A DNA stretch of 64,000 nucleotides, taken from assembly GCF_001654455.1 (NCBI RefSeq), contig NZ_CP015772.1, positions 434,001 to 498,000 on the forward strand. Direction: 5' to 3'. The notes beneath the pieces were generated by a model. That model was given only the letters and a program-made list of their open reading frames with translations. It was not told where the DNA came from and searched no databases. A program made the translations under genes and the position numbers. Below, piece after piece: positions 1 through 7,022 of this stretch (positions are counted from its first letter, which is position 1; every line of letters starts with the position of its first letter). The DNA is from Niabella ginsenosidivorans. Lineage in GTDB: Bacteria > Bacteroidota > Bacteroidia > Chitinophagales > Chitinophagaceae.

Positions 1-13
1 TAATTTTATAACG

Positions 14-292
14 ATGGATATACCTGCATTTCCAAACGGGTTTGATTCCTGGCACAAGACCCATTTTGAAGTAGTGGAAGCGCTTTGTTATTTAAGAGAT
101 CTGGAAGAAACCCGGCAAACAAAAAATTTTGCTGAGATGCTGAACCGGAGCGCTACGGAAGACCTGTACCAGCTGGCAAAAACGCTTACCGACCGGTTTG
201 AAGAGCAGGCCCGGGAGCTCCCCCGAACCCGGACACTTTTTGAAGAAATTGAAGATTTTGTAGCAGGGGAAATAAAACAGAAAGCGCAATAA
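14..292 (+). CDS. hypothetical protein, 92 aa
   Basis: I do not recognise the family. The product is a small, charged, probably all-helical soluble protein without signal peptide or membrane segment. It looks real because its composition is balanced and it ends just short of hemW, which converges on it from the other strand. The frame stays open to the left edge of the window, so ATG at 14 is the likely start but an N-terminal extension outside the window cannot be excluded. Confidence 0.55.
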   Translation: MDIPAFPNGFDSWHKTHFEVVEALCYLRDLEETRQTKNFAEMLNRSATEDLYQLAKTLTDRFEEQARELPRTRTLFEEIEDFVAGEIKQKAQ

Positions 293-315
293 TCCTGCAA
301 AGAGCGTACTTAGTA

Positions 316-1437
316 CTATGCATCCAGGAACAGATCTGCTGCAATTCCGTCTGCATACAATTTGCCTTCATTGGTTAACCAGATAACGCTGCCGTGCTGC
401 TGCAAATGACCACGCCGGGTATGTTTTACTGCCTGTTCCAGTACATATTTTTTTCCCATCTCCGGCAACAGGGCCGTATCGATGCCCTCTGCTGTTCTCA
501 GGGCAATCATGATGTATTCATTGAACCTTTGTACAGGGGTCAGTATTTCCTCTTCAAAGGGAATATTTCCCTCATTAATGGCATGGATGTATTTTTGATT
601 GCTGGCCACGTTCCACCTGCGCGCCATGCCGTTAAAGGAATGGGCTGAAGGGCCAAAGCCCCAATAGGGCACTCCTTTCCAATAGGCGCTGTTGTGGCGG
701 CTGCGGAAACCCGGTTTTGCAAAATTGGAGATCTCATAATGCTCGAATCCCGCGTCTTTCAGCCAGTTCATCAGCAATAAGAATTGCTCTGATTGCCTGC
801 CGGCATCAATATCATTTTTTTCATGCTTTCGGATCATTTTATCCAGCGGCGTCTTTGGTTCTATCGTTAATGCATAACAGGAAAGATGCGGAACGCCCAA
901 TTCCAGTGCGGTTTCCACGTTTTGCCGCCAACGCCCATCGCTTAAACCCGGAACACCATAGATCAGGTCAATAGTGATGTTTTCAAAATCATTCAGGGCA
1001 AGTAGCAGTCCCTGCCTTGCCTGTTCTGCGTTGTGTGCCCGGTTCATCCACCGCAGGTCTTCCTCAAAAAAAGACTGTACCCCGATGCTCAATCGATTAA
1101 TACCGGCCTTTTTCCATGCTTTTAACTGCGCTGCAGATAAATCGTCCGGGTTGGCCTCTAATGTTATTTCTGCGTCATCAGCAACCGGGTAATACCGGTT
1201 TGCCTGTTCCAGTAAATGGGCTATTGCATCCGTTTCCAGCAAACTGGGTGTACCCCCACCAAAATAAAGGGTTGCAACGGGCTGCTGCTTAATAAAGCCA
1301 CCTGCACCTGCCAACTGCATTTCCCTTTCAATGGCATCCACCAGTTGCTTCTTATAGTGCAGAGAGGTGGTAAAATGAAAATTGCAATAATTACAGGCCT
1401 GCCTGCAAAAAGGAATATGAATATAAATACCCGCCAA
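316..1437 (-). CDS. hemW: HemW-like radical SAM protein (heme chaperone family)
   Basis: A 373-residue radical SAM protein of the HemW type, formerly annotated as oxygen-independent coproporphyrinogen III oxidase-like. The N-terminus IYIHIPFC followed by C-x3-C-x2-C (CRQACNYC) binds the 4Fe-4S cluster that cleaves S-adenosylmethionine. YFGGGTPS follows as the SAM-binding glycine motif, and SIGVQSF and HYEISNFAKPG are typical of HemW rather than of HemN. The start MAGIYIHIP is the usual one for the family. Family knowledge places it in heme delivery to respiratory proteins; it is not expected to have HemN oxidase activity. It is transcribed away from the Omp85-type gene at 1834. Confidence 0.93.
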   Translation of the reverse strand: MAGIYIHIPFCRQACNYCNFHFTTSLHYKKQLVDAIEREMQLAGAGGFIKQQPVATLYFGGGTPSLLETDAIAHLLEQANRYYPVADDAEITLEANPDDLSAAQLKAWKKAGINRLSIGVQSFFEEDLRWMNRAHNAEQARQGLLLALNDFENITIDLIYGVPGLSDGRWRQNVETALELGVPHLSCYALTIEPKTPLDKMIRKHEKNDIDAGRQSEQFLLLMNWLKDAGFEHYEISNFAKPGFRSRHNSAYWKGVPYWGFGPSAHSFNGMARRWNVASNQKYIHAINEGNIPFEEEILTPVQRFNEYIMIALRTAEGIDTALLPEMGKKYVLEQAVKHTRRGHLQQHGSVIWLTNEGKLYADGIAADLFLDA

Positions 1438-1650
1438 TGGTGCTGTTTAAATAATGAGAATACGCTATAATCAAAAATATCTGCCTTTTAGACCCAACTG
1501 CCATGATGTTTGGGCTGGAAATGCTGTTGTCAAAGACCAAAGTTAATTCGAAAATTGAAAGCAAATCACAACTGTTTTCTTCAAATAGCGTTTATTTTGC
1601 AGTTGCCAATGACAGATGTGTTATTGTTTTGGAAATCAATCTTTCTTTTT

Positions 1651-1828
1651 GTCATGCCGTTCCGATAGTTCGGAATTGTTTCGGCATCTATTTATCGCTA
1701 ATTTGGACCCTGAAACAAAAACAGATCCCGGAACAGGTCCGGGATGACATCTTCAGGGTGAGCCGTAAGAATAATTGTCATTGCCTCATCCGAACTTTCG
1801 GATGGTTTTGTTTTTACAAATGGAAAAC
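1651..1828 (+). repeat. interspersed palindromic repeat, copy 1
   Basis: A composite element that starts GTCATGCCG, contains a small hairpin (TTCCGA/TCGGAA), then a part beginning ACCCTGAAACAAAAACAGAT and ending GGGATGAC, then a tail with the palindrome ATCCGAACTTTCGGAT. The segment from about 1705 to 1828 is repeated in inverted orientation at 14326-14450 with roughly 95% identity by eye, while the 5' hairpin part has diverged. The copy ends only 6 bases before the ATG of the Omp85-type gene. Confidence 0.85.
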
Positions 1829-1833
1829 TCAGG

Positions 1834-3642
1834 ATGGCAAAGGTACAATACCTTTTAATGCTTTTTGCTTTTTTATGGATGAGCCTGTGCGCCTCTTCCC
1901 AAAACCGGTATGTGCTGCACATAGAGCCGGCAGACCGCGATACAGGTTTTATCCGGAATGAGCTGCAGTTAAAAACAGACTTTATTAACCAGGCGGATTG
2001 CCAGCAATATGTAAGCCAGCTGTTGCCTGCATTGCAAACACGCGGATATGTTACCGCATCCATCGATACGGTCCGTTTTGATACGGCTGCGGCTTACCTG
2101 AAACTGTTTACCGGTGGAATTTATAAATGGGAGTCGCTCACCACATCAGCTGAAAGCCGTAAATGGCTGGCCCAGGCAGGCTATAGCCCGGAGGTGTTCA
2201 TGAATCGCCCTCTTGATTACCAGGCATTGGGGAGGCTGCAACTACAGCTTCTCGATTATTTTGAGAATCACGGATATCCCTTTGCAAAAATATTTGTAGA
2301 TAATCTTAATATTGACGGCGATAAAGTTTCCGGGCGGCTACAGGTACAGCCTGGCCCGCTTTACCGGATCGACAGCATTAAAATAACCGGGAATGCTAAG
2401 CTCAGCAACGACTATCTGCAGAATTTCCTTGATCTCAAAAACGGCTCGTTATACAATAAAGAAAAGCTGCAGCGCATCAGCGCTGAATTAAAGAAGCTCA
2501 ACTATATTGAAGAAACGCACGATCCCCAATTTTACTGGGGCAGTACCGGCGGCGTTGTAGAACTTTTTTTGGAGCAGCGAAAAAGCAACCAGGTCAATTT
2601 TATCATTGGATTTTTACCCAATGCCAACACCGGCAACGGTCAGTCCAATAAATTGGCCATTACCGGTGAGGGATTGCTCAATCTTAAAAATGCTTTGGGT
2701 GGTGGTGAAACCATTGGCCTTCTCTGGCAAAAGCTGGCCGCATCTTCTCAGCAATTAAATGTGGCGTTTCAGCAGCCTTATCTGTTCCGGTCGCTTTTCG
2801 GGCTTGATTTTGGGCTCAATATGTTAAAGCGGGATTCCAGCTATTTAAATTTCGACTATCATATAGGCGCACAATATGCGTTCAATACAAAGCAAAGCGC
2901 CAAATTGTTCTTCAGCCAGTTTTCCACTATTGTCAACAGCATAGATAAAGATGTGATTCTTCAAACCCGGCAATTACCTGCCGAAGCAGATGTGCGGATT
3001 TCCAATGTTGGTGTGGAATACCTTGTGAATACCACCAATTATATTTTTAATCCTGTATCCGGACTGGATATTCACTTTACAGGTACTGCCGGTATCAAAA
3101 AAATAAAACGAAACAACCAGGTACTGGATCTGGAAGACCCTGATGATCCCGGCTTTGATTTTGCAAGCCTTTATGATACCGTAAAACTGAGCTCTTACCA
3201 GGTGCGTACCACCCTGGGTGCTGCTAACTATTTTCCTTTATCAAAAAAAGGGGTCAGCACATTAAAAACCGCTATCCAGGCGGGTTATCTGGGCGGAGGA
3301 AATCTTTTCCGGAATGAGCTGTTCCAGATTGGCGGTTACCGGTTATTGCGTGGTTTTGATGAAGCCAGCCAGTACCTGTCTCAATATGCTATCGGTACGC
3401 TGGAATACCGTTACCTGATCGGGGAGAACTCTAACCTGAATGTGTTTGCAGATGGGGGCTGGGGGCGGGATGGCAGCCGGGGTGTTAACCAGAACTATAC
3501 CTACATCGGCCTTGGCATCGGTATTGCTTTTGAAACAAAAGTAGGCATCTTTAATCTTGCCTGGGCAGTAGGCAAACGAAATGATACGGAGCTGAACCTG
3601 CGGCAGTCAAAAATACATTTTGGTTTTGTAAGTTATTTTTGA
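1834..3642 (+). CDS. Omp85/BamA-TamA-like outer-membrane protein with POTRA domains
   Basis: A 602-residue protein with an N-terminal signal peptide (hydrophobic LLMLFAFLWMSLCA, then SSQ). POTRA-like segments span roughly residues 25-245 (for example YRIDSIKITGNAKLSNDYLQ), and a C-terminal 16-strand-type barrel includes the conserved GYRLLRGFDE segment and an aromatic end, GFVSYF. This is the Omp85 plan, shared by BamA, TamA and related secretion pores; at 602 residues it is closer to TamA-like proteins than to full BamA. ATG at 1834 is only 6 bases after a repeat element; Met9 at 1858 is an alternative start that keeps the signal peptide. The promoter was not identified and may lie in or before the repeat. 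Confidence 0.85.
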   Translation: MAKVQYLLMLFAFLWMSLCASSQNRYVLHIEPADRDTGFIRNELQLKTDFINQADCQQYVSQLLPALQTRGYVTASIDTVRFDTAAAYLKLFTGGIYKWESLTTSAESRKWLAQAGYSPEVFMNRPLDYQALGRLQLQLLDYFENHGYPFAKIFVDNLNIDGDKVSGRLQVQPGPLYRIDSIKITGNAKLSNDYLQNFLDLKNGSLYNKEKLQRISAELKKLNYIEETHDPQFYWGSTGGVVELFLEQRKSNQVNFIIGFLPNANTGNGQSNKLAITGEGLLNLKNALGGGETIGLLWQKLAASSQQLNVAFQQPYLFRSLFGLDFGLNMLKRDSSYLNFDYHIGAQYAFNTKQSAKLFFSQFSTIVNSIDKDVILQTRQLPAEADVRISNVGVEYLVNTTNYIFNPVSGLDIHFTGTAGIKKIKRNNQVLDLEDPDDPGFDFASLYDTVKLSSYQVRTTLGAANYFPLSKKGVSTLKTAIQAGYLGGGNLFRNELFQIGGYRLLRGFDEASQYLSQYAIGTLEYRYLIGENSNLNVFADGGWGRDGSRGVNQNYTYIGLGIGIAFETKVGIFNLAWAVGKRNDTELNLRQSKIHFGFVSYF

Positions 3643-3654
3643 GAGGGGGGATGG

Positions 3655-3960
3655 GGGAAGTCAGAAGTTAGAAGTCGGAAGTCAGGTGTTCAGGCAGGAG
3701 AGTTATCAGTATTGATTTCAGATATTAGATATTAATATTTAGACTTCAGGTATCCGGCATCAAAACGAACTATTAACTATGGACTAAGAGAGTAATCAGC
3801 CGGACAGTCTGAATCAACTATGAACTATCGACCATAATTCCCTTCCATGTCCTGAAAAAAGTGAACACTTTAGCTGAACATTGACTATTGCGTATTGAAA
3901 ATTGATTATTAATATGCAACAATCAATTTTCAATATTCAACGTTCATTGATTGCTGACCA
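3655..3960. repeat. degenerate intergenic short-word repeat tract
   Basis: The gap of about 490 bases between the Omp85 gene and the S9 peptidase begins with degenerate short words such as GAAGTCAGAAGTTAGAAGTC, then ATTAACTATGGACTA and GAACTATCGACCATAATTC, then ATTGAAAATTGATTATTAAT with a near inverse AATCAATTTTCAATATTCAA. No reading frame of gene quality is present. Tracts of this kind are frequent between genes in Bacteroidota; a related tract lies inside metG at 50219-50340. Confidence 0.7.
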
Positions 3961-4012
3961 CGCCCCCCGCCTCCCGCCAAAATTTCTCCTTCCCGGCAGC
4001 ATGCATTTTAAC

Positions 4013-4080
4013 TACATTTGCACAAACCGACATGAAATTTTTCATGCCGAAATTACATAAAAGGGCATGAAAAATTTCAT
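4013..4080 (+). promoter_or_regulatory. -7 element and 17-bp inverted repeat in the leader of the S9 peptidase gene
   Basis: TACATTTG at 4013-4020 fits the Bacteroidota -7 consensus TAnnTTTG; no good -33 TTTG is present. Directly downstream, ATGAAATTTTTCATGCC (4032-4048) and its exact reverse complement (4064-4080) form 17-bp arms around a 15-base loop. If transcription begins about 5-8 bases after the -7 element, the mRNA would start with this hairpin. Each arm also contains its own short dyad CATGAAA/TTTCATG, so a DNA operator is also possible. Confidence 0.55.
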
Positions 4081-4135
4081 CAAAGGTTCCTCTTGGCCAA
4101 AAACAATAATAAATTTACAAGAGAAATTTTCAGTA

Positions 4136-6043
4136 ATGAAACCATTTTTCATCACCGTATTTGTATTTTCTATGCTCAAAGCTACTGCACAGCAAAACCT
4201 AAGCCCGGAAACGCTTTTGAAACTGGGAAGGGTTAGCACTGTTGGAATTTCAAAAGACAAAAAGAACCTGGTTTACAAGGTAGCTACTCCCAACCTTGCA
4301 GAAAATAAAATGGAGACCAAACAATATGCTATTCCCCTTGCGGGCGGACAGGCAACAGCCATAGCCAACACAGATGAAATAGTGGAAAATAGCCGTATTT
4401 CGCCGGATGGGAAATACATACTGAGCAGTGAAGAAGTGCTGTTAAAAAAAGTAATGGGCAAGGATATTTACCCGGAGCTGGATCAGACGTCGGCGCAGGT
4501 GTATACATCGCTGAACTACCGCCACTGGGATAAATGGTTTGATGGTCGTTTCAGTCATGTGTTTTTTGCACCTTATGCTGATGGAAAAGCAGGAGATAAA
4601 AAAGACATTATGCCGGGTGGACCTTATTTCTGCCCGCAGCAGCCTTTTGGGGGAGATGAAGACTTTATCTGGACACCCGACAGTAAGAAAATTGTTTACG
4701 TAACCAAAAAGAAATTTGGTACGGACTATGCCATCAGCACCAATACCGATATTTACGAATATGACATTGCTACCGGCCAGACAAAGAACCTCACAGAAAA
4801 CAACAAGGGTTATGATATAGCACCGGCATTTAATAAAGAGGGCAAAATGGCCTGGCTGCAAATGAAAACGCCGGGTTATGAAGCAGATAAAAACGACCTG
4901 GTGGTGCTGACCAACGGAACCACCGTAAATCTTACCGGGCACAATGACCAGATCCATGTATCTTCTTTTATCTGGGGGAGCGATGGAAAGACCCTGTACT
5001 TTATTGCGCCGGTTGATGGCACGGAACAGGTTTTTTCCGTGAATGACATTGGTCTTACGCGCATGCTGCCCCGCATCCGGCAGATCTCCAAAGGGGACTT
5101 TGATATCACTGCTATTGCAGCACAGGTGGGCGATGAATTGATCGTTTCAAAAGAAGCCATTTCCCGTGCAGCAGAACTGTACCGGCTCAATATTAAAACC
5201 GGAGCCTTCACCCAGCTGACCCATGTAAATGATGAAGCGTATCAAACAATTGCCCCTGTAAGAACCGAACGCCGGTGGATTACCACGTCGGATCATAAAA
5301 AGATGATGGAATGGATAGTGTACCCGCCGGGTTTTGATCCCAATAAAAAATACCCCACTTTGCTGTACTGCCAGGGTGGCCCGCAATCCGCCACCACACA
5401 ATTTTTTTCTTACCGTTGGAATTTTCAGCTGATGGCTTCGCAGGGATACATAGTTGTTGTTCCTTCAAGACGCGGGATGCCGGGGTTTGGAACCGCATGG
5501 AATGCTGAAGTAAGCAAACATTGGGGCGGGCAGGTATTGCAGGATTACCTGGATGCGATCGATGATATTTCCAAAGAGCCCTATGTAGACAAAAACCGCA
5601 GGGGCGCCGTTGGCGCAAGCTTTGGAGGCTATTCTATTTTTGCTTTGGCTGCAAAGCATGAAGGCCGGTTTAAGACCTTTATTGCGCACGACGGGGTTTT
5701 TGATTTTGTAAGCATGACCGGTACAACGGATGAATTGTGGTTTGAGAACTGGGAAAAAGGGGGCTATTACTGGGAAAAGGAAAACAAAGCGGCACAGGCA
5801 TCTTATGCGGCATCTCCCTCCAACTTTGTTGCACAATGGAACACGCCCATTATGATTGTGCAGGGCGGCAAGGATTACCGGGTGCCCATTGAGCAGGGAC
5901 AGGGCGCTTTTCAGGCAGCACAGCTAAGAGGAATAAAGAGCAAATTCCTTTATTTCCCCGATGAGAACCATTGGGTGTTAAAGCCGCAGAACGCTATGGT
6001 CTGGCAACGCGAATTCTTTGGCTGGCTGAAGGAAACGCTGTAA
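4136..6043 (+). CDS. S9 family peptidase (prolyl oligopeptidase / dipeptidyl peptidase type), secreted
   Basis: A 635-residue secreted serine peptidase. From the chosen start the protein opens with a signal peptide (MKPFFITVFVFSMLKATAQ); an upstream in-frame ATG at 4067 would put 23 polar residues before it and lies inside an inverted repeat, so it was not used. A beta-propeller-like region (about residues 25-370, with WTPDSKKIVY-type blades) precedes an alpha/beta-hydrolase domain. The catalytic triad is readable: Ser495 in GASFGGYS, Asp580 in GGKDYRVP and His612 in DENHWVLK. The role is probably cleavage of oligopeptides in the periplasm. A strong terminator follows at 6063. Confidence 0.92.
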   Translation: MKPFFITVFVFSMLKATAQQNLSPETLLKLGRVSTVGISKDKKNLVYKVATPNLAENKMETKQYAIPLAGGQATAIANTDEIVENSRISPDGKYILSSEEVLLKKVMGKDIYPELDQTSAQVYTSLNYRHWDKWFDGRFSHVFFAPYADGKAGDKKDIMPGGPYFCPQQPFGGDEDFIWTPDSKKIVYVTKKKFGTDYAISTNTDIYEYDIATGQTKNLTENNKGYDIAPAFNKEGKMAWLQMKTPGYEADKNDLVVLTNGTTVNLTGHNDQIHVSSFIWGSDGKTLYFIAPVDGTEQVFSVNDIGLTRMLPRIRQISKGDFDITAIAAQVGDELIVSKEAISRAAELYRLNIKTGAFTQLTHVNDEAYQTIAPVRTERRWITTSDHKKMMEWIVYPPGFDPNKKYPTLLYCQGGPQSATTQFFSYRWNFQLMASQGYIVVVPSRRGMPGFGTAWNAEVSKHWGGQVLQDYLDAIDDISKEPYVDKNRRGAVGASFGGYSIFALAAKHEGRFKTFIAHDGVFDFVSMTGTTDELWFENWEKGGYYWEKENKAAQASYAASPSNFVAQWNTPIMIVQGGKDYRVPIEQGQGAFQAAQLRGIKSKFLYFPDENHWVLKPQNAMVWQREFFGWLKETL

Positions 6044-6062
6044 AATAATTCCTGTACATTGA

Positions 6063-6091
6063 AAGCCGGGTTCTGAAAGCCCGGCTTTTTT
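6063..6091 (+). terminator. intrinsic terminator after the S9 peptidase
   Basis: Arms AAGCCGGG (6063-6070) and CCCGGCTT (6080-6087) enclose a 9-base loop and are followed by a T run. Confidence 0.85.
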
Positions 6092-6124
6092 ACCCATATC
6101 GATCTTCGCAAATAAAAATGCACA

Positions 6125-6664
6125 ATGACTGATCAGACCAATAGCGTGCCTTTTTCCATTCAGCCGGTTCTTGAAAATGAAGTGGTAAAATTAGTTCCGT
6201 TGAAAGAAACCGATTTTGAGCGTTTGTATGCCGTAGCTTCAGATCCGAAGGTATGGGAAATGCATCCCAATAAAAACCGTTATGAACCGGAGGTGTTCAG
6301 GGCCTTTTTTGAAGGAGCCATAGAAAGCGGCGGCGCTTTTTTGATTTTTGATAAGCTTAGCGGGGAGCTGGCGGGCAGCAGCCGTTTTTATAATTACAGT
6401 GCGGAGGAGAACAGTATTTTTATCGGCTATACTTTTTATGCTGTTAAATGCTGGGGTACCGGTTTTAATACGCAGGTAAAGCATTTAATGCTGGATTATA
6501 TTTTTCAATTTGTTAATACGGTTTACTTCCATATCGGTGCTGAAAATTATCGCTCGCAAAAAGCAATTGAAAAACTGAACGCTGTAAAAATAAAAGAAGA
6601 ATGGGTAACTTATCAGGGAGAACCGGATCGTTTAAACTTTGTGTATAAGATCAGCCGGGAGTAG
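6125..6664 (+). CDS. GNAT family N-acetyltransferase (RimJ/RimL-like)
   Basis: A 179-residue cytoplasmic protein of the GNAT fold. It has the N-terminal VKLVPLKETDFERLYAVASDPKVWEMHP typical of the RimJ/RimL-like Acetyltransf_3 branch, a central strand pair (GSSRFYNYSAEENSIFIGYTF) and a C-terminal NYRSQKAIEKLNAVKIKEEW motif. This branch acetylates amino groups of protein N-termini or small molecules; the substrate here cannot be told. It is the only gene between the S9 terminator and a repeat-bearing gap. Confidence 0.85.
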   Translation: MTDQTNSVPFSIQPVLENEVVKLVPLKETDFERLYAVASDPKVWEMHPNKNRYEPEVFRAFFEGAIESGGAFLIFDKLSGELAGSSRFYNYSAEENSIFIGYTFYAVKCWGTGFNTQVKHLMLDYIFQFVNTVYFHIGAENYRSQKAIEKLNAVKIKEEWVTYQGEPDRLNFVYKISRE

Positions 6665-6901
6665 GGTTTTCCGTGAAAGATAAAACCATTGAGCCATTAA
6701 GGGTCATTAATGTTTGATAATGATCCTGTATCAAAATCATTTTTATAAACTTTTCTCTCGTTCATCTTCCAGTCAGTGCAGACCTGCTTACCGGCCAACC
6801 CGGGGCGCTCCCGTGGTTTTTGTCCGCACTATTGCTATCAACTTATGGCCCGAGCCTATAGCTCTCCGCTTTTATTACTGTTATTTTGGGGTTGACTAAA
6901 A

Positions 6902-6967
6902 AGCCCCCTTGACTGTCACCCCGAAACTTCGGGGGAGCCTGACGAAATATAGACAATCAAGGGGGCA
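6902..6967 (-). terminator. long-stem terminator for aconitase, with a repeat in its loop
   Basis: On the minus strand GCCCCCTTGATTGTC pairs with GACAGTCAAGGGGGC, with one bulge or mismatch, and is followed by TTTTTAG, as expected for an intrinsic terminator about 55 bases downstream of the aconitase stop. The loop is unusually long (about 36 bases) and itself contains a hairpin, CCCCGAAGTTTCGGGG. Confidence 0.6.
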
Positions 6968-6990
6968 GCCTTCGTCAGGCTCAGGCTGAC
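6915..6990 (+). repeat. palindromic GTCA...TGAC interspersed repeat
   Basis: The segment begins GTCACCCCGAAACTTCGGGG and ends TTCGTCAGGCTCAGGCTGAC, with the inverted words GCCTGACGAA and TTCGTCAGGC. The GTCA/TGAC boundaries match the other palindromic elements in this window. The rest of the 6665-7022 gap shows nothing gene-like. Confidence 0.55.
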
Positions 6991-7022
6991 ATTATTTTGG
7001 GTCACCTCACAGGTCTGGTCGT

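Noticed and set aside
1503-1961. 152-aa open frame before the Omp85 gene
   Set aside because: It is composed of the interspersed repeat at 1651-1828 and then runs into the Omp85 gene in another frame.
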